Shown: in pieces, positions 16,500-23,715 of the stretch
Numbering within the stretch: position 1 is the stretch's first letter
Layout of the letters: every line of letters begins with the position of its first letter
NCBI GenBank assembly: GCA_900752065.1
Contig: CAADTT010000136.1
Coordinates: 62,001-126,000 of the forward strand
Length of the DNA stretch: 64,000 nucleotides
Source: Lachnospiraceae bacterium
GTDB lineage: Bacteria; Bacillota; Clostridia; Lachnospirales; Lachnospiraceae
Direction: 5' to 3'
The notes under the pieces: model-generated
What the model was told of the DNA's origin: nothing
What the model saw: only the letters and a program-made list of their open reading frames with translations
Databases searched by the model: none
Translations under genes and position numbers: made by a program

Positions 16500-17792
16500 A
16501 TGCGCACGATTAGATTAACAGAAGAGACGAAAAAAAATCTGCTGCAGGATCTCTTAAAGAGAAGTCCCGGCAGCTATGGCGAATATGAAGGAAGAGTGGC
16601 GGATATCGTAAATGCTGTCCGTGAAAAAGGTGATGCAGCGGTGTTTGCATTTACAGAGAAGTTCGACAAGGCCCATATCACAGCAGAAAATGTCCGCGTG
16701 ACAAAAGAAGAACTGGAGGAGGCTTATACGCTGGTAGATCCGGAGCTTATAGAGGTCATCCGCAAATCCCTGGTCAATATCCGCAGCTATCATGAAAAGC
16801 AGCGCCGCTATAGCTGGTTTGACAGCCAGGAGAACGGCACTCTGCTGGGACAGAAAGTGATGCCGCTGGCGAAAGTGGGCGTGTACGTTCCAGGCGGGAA
16901 AGCAGTCTATCCTTCCTCTGTGCTGATGAACATTGTTCCGGCGAAGGTGGCTGGAGTAGGAAAAATCGTCATGACTACTCCATGTGGAAAAGATGGAAAA
17001 GTGAATCCGACAACTCTGGTGGCCGCACATGAGGCCGGAGCCGATGAAGTTTATAAGGTAGGGGGCGCTCAGGCAATCGCGGCCCTGGCATTTGGAACGG
17101 AAACCATCCCAAAAGTAGATAAGATCGTAGGCCCCGGAAATATCTATGTGGCGCTGGCAAAAAGGGCGGTGTATGGTCATGTCAATATCGATTCCATCGC
17201 AGGCCCGAGCGAAATTCTGGTTTTGGCGGATGAGAGCGCGAATCCCCGCTATGTGGCGGCAGATCTGCTGTCCCAGGCGGAGCATGATGAAATGGCAAGT
17301 GCAATTCTCATCACTACCAGTGAAGAGCTGGCAGGAAAGGTATCGGAGGAAGCGGACGGCTTTCTGGAAGTCCTCTCCCGAAAAGAGATCATCCAAAAAT
17401 CTCTGGATAACTACGGATACATCCTGCTGGCAGACTCTATGGAAGCAGCCATCGACGCTGCCAATGAAATTGCATCTGAGCATCTGGAGATCGTCACGAA
17501 GGATCCCTTCCATGTGATGACAAAAATCAAAAACGCCGGAGCAATCTTTATCGGAGAATACAGCAGCGAGCCTTTGGGAGACTATTTTGCAGGGCCGAAC
17601 CATGTATTGCCCACCAACGGCACTGCTAAATTCTTCTCCCCTCTGTCTGTGGATGACTTTACGAAAAAATCCAGTATCGTTTACTATTCCAGAGAGGCAC
17701 TGGAGCCGGTGCATAAAGATATTATCCGGTTTGCCGAGGCGGAGCAGCTTACCGCACACGCCAATTCCATCCGTGTGCGTTTCGAGAAATGA
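16500..17792 (+). CDS. hisD: Histidinol dehydrogenase HisD
   Basis: HisD catalyses the last two steps, histidinol to histidine, with NAD and Zn. The 430-residue length is standard. Recognisable blocks: VGVYVPGGKAVYPSSVLMN, VGGAQAIAALAFGTETIP, VGPGNIYVALAKR, IAGPSEILVLADE and LSQAEHDEMASAILIT (catalytic and metal-binding region), with NHVLPT near residue 360. The gene sits between hisG and hisB; the hisB frame opens at its stop (ATGA). Confidence 0.97.
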   Translation: MRTIRLTEETKKNLLQDLLKRSPGSYGEYEGRVADIVNAVREKGDAAVFAFTEKFDKAHITAENVRVTKEELEEAYTLVDPELIEVIRKSLVNIRSYHEKQRRYSWFDSQENGTLLGQKVMPLAKVGVYVPGGKAVYPSSVLMNIVPAKVAGVGKIVMTTPCGKDGKVNPTTLVAAHEAGADEVYKVGGAQAIAALAFGTETIPKVDKIVGPGNIYVALAKRAVYGHVNIDSIAGPSEILVLADESANPRYVAADLLSQAEHDEMASAILITTSEELAGKVSEEADGFLEVLSRKEIIQKSLDNYGYILLADSMEAAIDAANEIASEHLEIVTKDPFHVMTKIKNAGAIFIGEYSSEPLGDYFAGPNHVLPTNGTAKFFSPLSVDDFTKKSSIVYYSREALEPVHKDIIRFAEAEQLTAHANSIRVRFEK

Positions 17793-17800
17793 GGTGCATC

Positions 17801-18391
17801 ATGACAGAACGCAGAGCAGTGATCGAGAGAAATACGAAAGAAACACAGATACGCCTGACGCTTAATCTGGACGGAACGGGAAAGTGCCGGGTAGATTCCG
17901 GAATCCCATTTTTTGACCATATGCTGGAGGGCTTTGCAAGACATGGACTTTTTGACCTGGAAGCGGAAATTCATGGAGACACCCAGATAGACTCCCATCA
18001 TACGATCGAAGATACAGGTATCGTACTGGGAGAGGCAATTCGAAAAGCAGTGGGTGATAAGGCAGGCATCCGGCGCTACGGCAGCGCGATCCTGCCTATG
18101 GATGAGTCCCTGATCCTCTGTGCCGTGGATTTATCCGGACGGCCTTATCTTTCCTTCGACTGTGATTACACGGTAGAGAGGATCGGCGCTCTGGATACAG
18201 AGATGATTCATGACTTTTTTTATGCTGTTTCCTACGGGGCAGCTATGAACCTGCATATCAAAAAGATTTCCGGGTTCAATAACCACCATCTCGCCGAATG
18301 CACGTTTAAGGCATTTGCAAAAGCACTGGATGCCGCCGTCATGTATGATGAGCGTATCTGTGGCGTATTATCAACGAAAGGGACCTTATGA
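17801..18391 (+). CDS. hisB: Imidazoleglycerol-phosphate dehydratase HisB
   Basis: HisB dehydrates imidazole glycerol phosphate to imidazole acetol phosphate. The 196-residue product is the monofunctional form, with no N-terminal phosphatase domain. Mn-binding motifs are clear: DSHHTIEDTGIVLGEA and NNHHLAECTFKAFA. The frame opens at ATG 17789, overlapping hisD, but GAGGTG at 17792 lies a good distance before ATG 17801 and MTERRAVIERNTKET matches the usual N-terminus. It overlaps the next his gene by four bases. Confidence 0.95.
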   Translation: MTERRAVIERNTKETQIRLTLNLDGTGKCRVDSGIPFFDHMLEGFARHGLFDLEAEIHGDTQIDSHHTIEDTGIVLGEAIRKAVGDKAGIRRYGSAILPMDESLILCAVDLSGRPYLSFDCDYTVERIGALDTEMIHDFFYAVSYGAAMNLHIKKISGFNNHHLAECTFKAFAKALDAAVMYDERICGVLSTKGTL

Positions 18392-19683
18392 TTATGAAGA
18401 CGAAGAAACTGGCATCATATATTTTTATCAGAAATGGGAAAGCAGTCAAAGACTTTTCCGACGATACGCTGTTCGAGGGCGGAGATGTGCTGGAACTGGC
18501 ACAGTATTACAGCAACAACGGCGCAGACGAGCTGATCATTTTCGATCTCTCCGACGACGATGCTTCCCACGAGGAATCTCTGCTGCTAATCAAAGAGATG
18601 TCCCGTCTGATCGATATCCCTATGGCGGGCGGCGGAAATGTAAAGCGTATGGAGGATATCAAGAAGCTGATTTACGCAGGATGCCGGAAGGCGTTCCTGA
18701 ATTTTTCCAAACCGGGAAATATAGGGCTGCTGGAGGAAGTATCCAAACGATTCGGAAAGGAGAAGATCGCTGTCTGTGCGGACAGCATCGCAGAGCTGAG
18801 CTCCAACAGGGGGCTGATCGAGGAATATGCGGGGGAGGTTCTGTTTCTGGCAGACGAGGTGCATGCATCCGAAGCCTGCAAAGCAGCAAATGTTCCGGTG
18901 ATGCCCGTTGTCACACACTTTGACGTGGACGGCATCTTAGAACTTCTGCGTATCGAAAATGTTTCCGGTGTCTGTGCGAAAGCACTTTCTGAAAAAGACA
19001 GTGATCTTATGGGAATGAAGCTTCAGGCAAAGGAGCAGGGGATTCCGGTGAATACCTTTGAGAGCAGTATGGACTGGCCGGAGTTCAAGACAAATGAGGA
19101 CGGTCTGCTTCCTGTAGTCGTACAGGACTATAAAACTCTGGAGGTCCTGATGGTGGCTTATATGAACCGCGAGGCCTATGAGACGACCATCCGGACAGGA
19201 AAAATGACCTACTGGAGCCGCAGCCGGAAGGAACTCTGGGTTAAGGGTCTGACCTCCGGACATTTCCAGTATGTGAGGGAGCTTCTCATCGACTGCGACA
19301 ATGATACGATTCTGGCGAAGGTGCTTCAGGTGGGTGCCGCCTGTCACACGGGAAACAGAAGCTGCTTCTACCGCAGCATGGTGAAAAAGGACTATGACGA
19401 GACGAATCCTATGAAGGTATTTGAGGATGTTTTCTCCGTGATCCTGGACAGAAAAGAACACCCGAAGGAGGGTTCCTATACCAACTACCTGTTTGACAAG
19501 GGTATTGACAAGATTTTAAAGAAGGTGGGCGAGGAGGCGACGGAAATCGTCATCGCCGCCAAGAATCCGAACCCGGAAGAGATCAAATACGAAATCTCGG
19601 ATTTCCTCTATCATGTCATGGTGCTGATGGCAGAAAGAGGTGTGACCTGGGAGGATATCACAAAAGAGCTTGCACAGAGATAA
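18388..19683 (+). CDS. hisIE: HisF-like domain fused to HisI-HisE (PRA-CH / PRA-PH)
   Basis: The 431-residue fusion carries three parts. Residues about 1-225 resemble the HisA/HisF TIM barrel (GADELIIFDLSDDD, IPMAGGGNVKRMEDIKKLI). Residues about 229-338 are phosphoribosyl-AMP cyclohydrolase (WSRSRKELWVKGLTSG, DCDNDTILAKV, ACHTGNRSCF: Zn and Mg ligands present). Residues about 342-431 are phosphoribosyl-ATP pyrophosphatase (KILKKVGEEATEIVIAAKN). HisI and HisE look intact and perform steps 2 and 3 of the pathway. In the barrel, the first catalytic Asp of HisF (CLDV) is replaced (YIFI), whereas the second (VCADS) is kept; this half may be a pseudoenzyme. It overlaps hisB (ATGA) and ends at a strong terminator. 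Confidence 0.9.
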   Translation: MIMKTKKLASYIFIRNGKAVKDFSDDTLFEGGDVLELAQYYSNNGADELIIFDLSDDDASHEESLLLIKEMSRLIDIPMAGGGNVKRMEDIKKLIYAGCRKAFLNFSKPGNIGLLEEVSKRFGKEKIAVCADSIAELSSNRGLIEEYAGEVLFLADEVHASEACKAANVPVMPVVTHFDVDGILELLRIENVSGVCAKALSEKDSDLMGMKLQAKEQGIPVNTFESSMDWPEFKTNEDGLLPVVVQDYKTLEVLMVAYMNREAYETTIRTGKMTYWSRSRKELWVKGLTSGHFQYVRELLIDCDNDTILAKVLQVGAACHTGNRSCFYRSMVKKDYDETNPMKVFEDVFSVILDRKEHPKEGSYTNYLFDKGIDKILKKVGEEATEIVIAAKNPNPEEIKYEISDFLYHVMVLMAERGVTWEDITKELAQR

Positions 19684-19707
19684 AGAACCGGAAACGGTTC
19701 TTTTTTT
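19683..19707 (+). terminator. Intrinsic terminator of the his operon
   Basis: AAAGAACCG-GAAA-CGGTTCTTT, with a GNRA-type loop, runs into seven T residues at 19701-19707. It begins at the hisIE stop codon. Confidence 0.93.
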
Positions 19708-19763
19708 CTGCCCGGCACAATATGGTTTTAGAGAGATACCGTGATAGAAGGGACGTGAACAGG

Positions 19764-20012
19764 ATGCGGAATGCCTACGGATGCCGTTTCGATCACCTGG
19801 AGACGGAGGAAACAGAAAGAGGGGACGGAGGCAATACCTTTTTTCTGCGTCTTCTGCTCTCTCTGCTGCTGTTTGGCGGCTTTTTATGGATACACACAGA
19901 AAAAAGAGCAGTTTTTGGCTGCCATCCGGAGCAGGCGGTGGAAGCCATCAGCCGAAACACAGACTTGCAGGCCCTCGTAAAGTCTGTTAGAATAGAGCGG
20001 GAGACGAGATAG
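19764..20012 (+). CDS. Small single-pass membrane protein, unknown
   Basis: The product is about 82 residues: a charged N-terminus (MRNAYGCRFDHLETEE), one hydrophobic span (FFLRLLLSLLLFGGFLWIHT, about residues 29-48) and a short outer tail rich in charged residues. The frame is open to ATG 19722, but GAAGGGA stands nearer ATG 19764. It ends 25 bp before the glycosidase gene, suggesting co-transcription. No family is recognised. The two other frames are also open for about 70 codons here, so coding is supported mainly by the hydrophobic pattern and position. Confidence 0.5.
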   Translation: MRNAYGCRFDHLETEETERGDGGNTFFLRLLLSLLLFGGFLWIHTEKRAVFGCHPEQAVEAISRNTDLQALVKSVRIERETR

Positions 20013-20037
20013 GCAAAAGGTACGAAAGGGGAGACGT

Positions 20038-21453
20038 ATGAAACAGAAGATTAGAAAAAGGGGCATAAGGATATTCCTTTTGCTTTGCTTTTTGATGGCG
20101 GCATCCGTCGGGATGTCCGGAAACAGAGCACAGGCGGCTCCGGTGAAAGGCTGGGTAACGGAGGGAAATGCCCGCTATTATTACCGGGAGGGTGAGAAAG
20201 TCCTCGGTTTACAGAAGATCGGAAAATACCAATATTATTTTAATCTGAAGACAGGAAAAATGATACGAAACAAATGGAAGCTGATAAACAACAAGTATTA
20301 TTTTTTCCTTTCGAATGGCAGAATGGCTGTCAGGCAGTGGATCAGAGGAAACTATTACGTCAATTCCAAAGGCGTCCGCGTGAGAAACCAATGGGTTGGA
20401 AAGAAGTTTCTGGGTGAAGACGGAAAATGGATCCGGAACTTTAAAGGCGGCTGGCAGCAGATTGACGGTAAGTGGTACTATTATACAGCAAAGGGAAAGA
20501 AAAAGACCGGATGGATCACTTATAAGGGAAACCGCTATTATCTGGATGCAAATGGCGTCCGTCTGACGAAAAAGCAGACGATTAATGAGAAGACCTATTT
20601 TTTTACAAAGAAGGGCGTAATGAAAAACAGCAGTTGGGTGAAAAGCGGCGGCTGGTATTATTATGCCAATGAGAGCGGCGTCTTGAATACAAAAGAACGC
20701 ATCAATGCGAAAGCGCTCAGCAGCGCTACCATTATTGAATATAACAGCGGCAGTCTGAAGGTCCGAATGCAGAAATTTTCAAATTACGGGACGAATTTCT
20801 GGACGGCACAGGTAAAGATCGCCAGTGTCAGCCAGATGAAGGCGGCTCTTTCCTATGGTACATATGGCGGAACCAGACAGACCACTTCCGATGCTGTCAA
20901 AAGTAATCATGCTATCATCGGCATCAACGGCAGCGCTTTTTCCTATGAGACGGGAAAACCGGGGTTTGATGCAGTGATGCTGAAAAACGGAAAGATCTAT
21001 AATAAGGCGCTGGGAACCAGCTACTCCCTGATGGCAATCGCAAATGACGGCACTATGTTCAGCCCGCCCCAGGGACTGAGCGCGGCACAGTTGAAAAAGA
21101 GCGGTGTGAGAGATACGTTTAACTTCGGCCCGATCCTTTTAAAAGAAGGGAAGCCGGCATCCCTTTATGACCAGGGATACCCAGAGGTTTATGCCAGCCC
21201 GGATATGACGGGAAGATACCCGCGTTCCGCAGTGGGAATGGTTCGTCCGGGGGAATATGTTCTTCTGGTATCAAATGCGCCGGGGCTAACGCTGAAACAG
21301 ATGCGGACGGTTTTCCGGCAGTATGGCTGCGTATACGCCTATAATCTGGACGGCGGCGGCTCCGCCACCATGTCCTACAAAGGCTATGTACTGAACAGCC
21401 CTACTGATGGGGTGGAACGTCCCTGCGGTGATTTTCTTTTATTTACAGAATAG
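20038..21453 (+). CDS. Secreted phosphodiester glycosidase (NAGPA domain) with cell-wall-binding repeats
   Basis: The 471-residue protein has a cleavable signal peptide (IFLLLCFLMAASVG, then AQAAP). About eight choline-binding-type repeats rich in Trp, Tyr and Gly (GWVTEGNARYYY, GKWYYYTAKGKKKTGW, GGWYYYANESG) cover residues about 36-230. A C-terminal phosphodiester glycosidase / NAGPA domain (about 235-471) has the family signature NLDGGGSATM and INGSAFSYETG. Related domains cleave GlcNAc-phosphodiesters. Attachment to cell-wall polymer through the repeats is expected from family knowledge; the target glycan is unknown. It is convergent with the redox cassette across a shared terminator. Confidence 0.88.
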   Translation: MKQKIRKRGIRIFLLLCFLMAASVGMSGNRAQAAPVKGWVTEGNARYYYREGEKVLGLQKIGKYQYYFNLKTGKMIRNKWKLINNKYYFFLSNGRMAVRQWIRGNYYVNSKGVRVRNQWVGKKFLGEDGKWIRNFKGGWQQIDGKWYYYTAKGKKKTGWITYKGNRYYLDANGVRLTKKQTINEKTYFFTKKGVMKNSSWVKSGGWYYYANESGVLNTKERINAKALSSATIIEYNSGSLKVRMQKFSNYGTNFWTAQVKIASVSQMKAALSYGTYGGTRQTTSDAVKSNHAIIGINGSAFSYETGKPGFDAVMLKNGKIYNKALGTSYSLMAIANDGTMFSPPQGLSAAQLKKSGVRDTFNFGPILLKEGKPASLYDQGYPEVYASPDMTGRYPRSAVGMVRPGEYVLLVSNAPGLTLKQMRTVFRQYGCVYAYNLDGGGSATMSYKGYVLNSPTDGVERPCGDFLLFTE

Positions 21454-21456
21454 TGC

Positions 21457-21484
21457 AAAACAGCCGGGTTTTCCCGGCTGTTTT
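21457..21484. terminator. Bidirectional terminator
   Basis: AAAACAGCCGGG (21457-21468), loop TTTT, CCCGGCTGTTTT (21473-21484): a perfect 12-bp stem with A and T flanks, so it serves both the glycosidase gene and the convergent 4Fe-4S gene. Confidence 0.92.
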
Positions 21485-21488
21485 GCTG

Positions 21489-22349
21489 TTATAGGAAGCC
21501 GTTACAGGAGGTAATGGCGTCTGCGGGACAGATCTTTTTGCACTGGCCGCAGCGGATACACTCCAGATGGTTGGCATTCTGTACAGGGTCCACCTGCATC
21601 TTGCAAACTCTGGCGCAGGCCCCGCAATTGGTGCATTTCTCCTGATCTACCCGGTAGCGGAATACGGAAATCGGATTGAATACAGAGTAGATGGCTCCCA
21701 GTGGACATATGTATTTGCAGAAGGGGCGGTAGATGATGATGGACAGAAAAATTGTCGCAAACAGCAGTAGATTTTTCCATGCATACAGCCAGCCGATGGT
21801 TCCCCGCAGTGCTTCGTTCAGCAGCACGAGGGGGATTCCGCCTTCCAGCGTTCCCACCGGGCAGATCAGTTTGCAGAAATAAGGTGATCCCTGACCGATC
21901 ACATCCACCAGAAACAGAGGCAGAAGGATCACAAACACAAGGAGGATCACATATTTCAGTTTTCGAAGCAGTTTATCTCCCCGAAAGGTTTTAATTTTTT
22001 TCGGGAAGGGGATCTTGTGCAGCAGATCCTGAATCAGCCCGAAGGGGCAGAGCCAGCCGCAGACAAATCTTCCGATCAAAGCCCCCACAAACATGAGAAA
22101 TCCTGCTGCATAAAAGGCAAATTTAAAATTCCAGCTTCCGATCACCGCCTGCATTGCCCCGATGGGACAGGCGCCTGCCGCGCCCGGGCATGAGTAGCAG
22201 TTCAAACCCGGAACGCAGAGATTTTTCAGTTTTCCTTTATAAATCTTTCCCTGAACGAAACCAAGCAGATAGCTGTTCGTCAGGAGCGCCCATAAAGCCT
22301 GTATCCGGTGGCGGGGCCATTCACTTGTTTTTTTCTTTCTTTTATCCAA
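21489..22349 (-). CDS. Polytopic 4Fe-4S membrane protein (NapH/YccM-like)
   Basis: The 286-residue membrane protein has about five spans and several cysteine motifs. GLNCYSCPGAAGACPIGA, CGWLCPFGL, CKLICPVG and CKYICPLGA lie near the membrane. Two C-terminal ferredoxin-like motifs (CTNCGACARVCKMQVDP and CIRCGQCKKICPADAI) would bind two 4Fe-4S clusters. Proteins of this kind move electrons from quinone or flavin carriers across the membrane. With the adjacent CXXC peptide and TlpA-like thioredoxin lipoprotein it probably feeds electrons to an extracellular thiol system; that role is inference. It is last in a three-gene minus-strand operon, overlapping the CXXC peptide gene. Confidence 0.88.
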   Translation of the reverse strand: MDKRKKKTSEWPRHRIQALWALLTNSYLLGFVQGKIYKGKLKNLCVPGLNCYSCPGAAGACPIGAMQAVIGSWNFKFAFYAAGFLMFVGALIGRFVCGWLCPFGLIQDLLHKIPFPKKIKTFRGDKLLRKLKYVILLVFVILLPLFLVDVIGQGSPYFCKLICPVGTLEGGIPLVLLNEALRGTIGWLYAWKNLLLFATIFLSIIIYRPFCKYICPLGAIYSVFNPISVFRYRVDQEKCTNCGACARVCKMQVDPVQNANHLECIRCGQCKKICPADAITSCNGFL

Positions 22350-22491
22350 TTCCGATACACTCCAGACATATTTTTGTAGCTTTTTCCAGTACCACCGCCG
22401 CTTCTCCGCGGCTGATGCCGTAGACCATCAGGGCAAGCCCCAGAGCCGCCACACCGATTCCGCACCAGCGGGAGAACTGCTCCCGGCGCAT
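22342..22491 (-). CDS. CD1871A-family CXXC peptide
   Basis: The 49-residue peptide starts at the ATG whose first base is 22491. It has one membrane span (CGIGVAALGLALMVYGISRG) and ends in KATKICLECIGIG, with the CLEC (CXXC) motif just before the stop. This matches the CD1871A family of short CXXC peptides found beside thioredoxin-like and 4Fe-4S membrane genes in Clostridia. Its start overlaps the redoxin stop (TGATG) and its end overlaps the 4Fe-4S gene by eight bases, so all three are translated together. The longer open frame, to 22542, lies inside the redoxin gene and is not likely used. Confidence 0.85.
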   Translation of the reverse strand: MRREQFSRWCGIGVAALGLALMVYGISRGEAAVVLEKATKICLECIGIG

Positions 22492-23252
22492 CAGTTGGCT
22501 CCTTTCAGGTTGGAAAGTTCTTTCTCGACAACGGACTTCCAATCCTCAAAGCTGCGGCTGCCTACGTAGGTTTCTCCTACGATATTACCGTCTTTATCCA
22601 CAAAGAAGGTTTCCGGAACAGAATCAATGTTATTCAGCCTTCCGTTCATCTTTGTTTCATCCGGCAGCAGGAAGGGGTAGGAAGCACCCGTTTTTTCTGC
22701 GATCAGCTTTGCTTTTTCCACAGCCTCCTCATTGATATTTCCGGTTCCGTCGTCGGCATCCAGGACTACGCCGATGACATTGACACCTTTTTCGGCCATC
22801 TCATCTTTGAGCTTTTGCAGCTCCGGAATCTCGCCGACACAGGGGGTGCACCAGGTGGTGAACAGATTTATCATGGTCAGGTCATAATCCTTAAACATTT
22901 CTTCCGTATATTCTGTTTCATGAATATCCCTGATTTTAAAACTGCCGAGATTTTTGACAGGAGCCGGATCTACACCGGGATCGATGATACTTTCAGAAAA
23001 AGCGGAATTCTGATCAAAAGGCGCTGGTTCCGTAAGCTCGGTCGTGATCTGCTTCACCTCATCGGTCAGCTCCTCATCTGAGAGTTCCATTTCTTCGGCT
23101 GCCTCTGTGGAATTTTCCGGTGCAGCCGTAGTTTCCTTTACTGTTTCTTTTACAGTTTCCTTCGTCTGCTCCTTTGAGCATCCCGTAAAAATTGTCATAC
23201 TTAAAGTGCCTGCCAGAAAGAGGGCACAGATTCTATAAATTCGTTTTTTCAT
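22491..23252 (-). CDS. TlpA-like thioredoxin-fold lipoprotein
   Basis: The 253-residue protein has a lipoprotein signal (LSMTIFTGC, Cys about residue 24), a Thr/Glu-rich linker of about 70 residues, and a TlpA/ResA-type thioredoxin domain with active site TTWCTPCVGEIPEL (CTPC, about residue 135) and the cis-Pro region DSVPETFFVD. It is expected on the outer face of the membrane, reducing or oxidising protein thiols. It heads the operon with the CXXC peptide and the 4Fe-4S membrane protein, probable electron partners. GGAGA precedes the start. Confidence 0.9.
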   Translation of the reverse strand: MKKRIYRICALFLAGTLSMTIFTGCSKEQTKETVKETVKETTAAPENSTEAAEEMELSDEELTDEVKQITTELTEPAPFDQNSAFSESIIDPGVDPAPVKNLGSFKIRDIHETEYTEEMFKDYDLTMINLFTTWCTPCVGEIPELQKLKDEMAEKGVNVIGVVLDADDGTGNINEEAVEKAKLIAEKTGASYPFLLPDETKMNGRLNNIDSVPETFFVDKDGNIVGETYVGSRSFEDWKSVVEKELSNLKGAN

Positions 23253-23289
23253 GTTGATCGTATCTCCTTTCTTTTGATGGTGTCATCAT

Positions 23290-23317
23290 ATCATACCTGA
23301 CATAAAATCTTTGTTAA
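23290..23317 (-). promoter_or_regulatory. Candidate promoter of the redox operon
   Basis: On the minus strand: TTAACA (23317-23312), a 16-base spacer and TATGAT (23295-23290), some 40 bases before the redoxin start. Each hexamer has one mismatch to consensus. Confidence 0.5.
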
Positions 23318-23715
23318 GAAAACATTATTTCTTCAATTTTTGTAAAAAAAGATGAAAAAACCCTGTGTGTCTTCATCACAGAAGGACTGCGGATGAACGG
23401 CTATGAGGCAGATCCCTGTCATGACGGTGCATGGGAGCTTCCAAGCGGAATATTCTTCTCATATTTTATACGATGCATAAAAATGATATAACGTGAATAT
23501 AATAATAAATTTGGTTTTTTTCTATAATGAACAGTTGCTTATGTGGGAAAATTATGTTATGTTTTCAATGGAGGATTCGGTCTATACAATGAAATGACCG
23601 GACATGTGGGGAAAGCCGTCAGGCGAGTGACCATGAATGCATATGAGATTGACAGTATTCAGGTTATTTACATCTGTGAAAAAGATTGTTAACGTTACAT
23701 ATAAGGAGGGATTTT
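23318..23715. other. Gene-free AT-rich intergenic region
   Basis: The divergent gap between the redox operon and the signalling locus holds no convincing gene. A short stretch at 23391-23410 (GGATGAACGGCTATGAGGC) is nearly the same as the MNGYEA codons of the receiver at 28775. A frame without a clear start runs from 23531 to the TAA at 23690. Weak promoter-like boxes are TATAAT at 23523-23528 without a good -35, and TTGCTT-17-TATGTT at 23535-23563. I looked for GEMM-type c-di-GMP riboswitch cores and saw none. Confidence 0.4.

Noticed and set aside
18315..18923. 202-codon plus-strand frame across hisB and hisIE
   Set aside because: Both genes in the other frames are well supported; the frame gives an Arg-rich product without motifs.
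23531..23692. Possible small gene before the coiled-coil gene
   Set aside because: The frame lacks a good start codon and ribosome site and shows no family.
23464..23715. Cyclic di-GMP riboswitch upstream of the signalling locus
   Set aside because: The conserved GEMM-type core is not visible in the gap.
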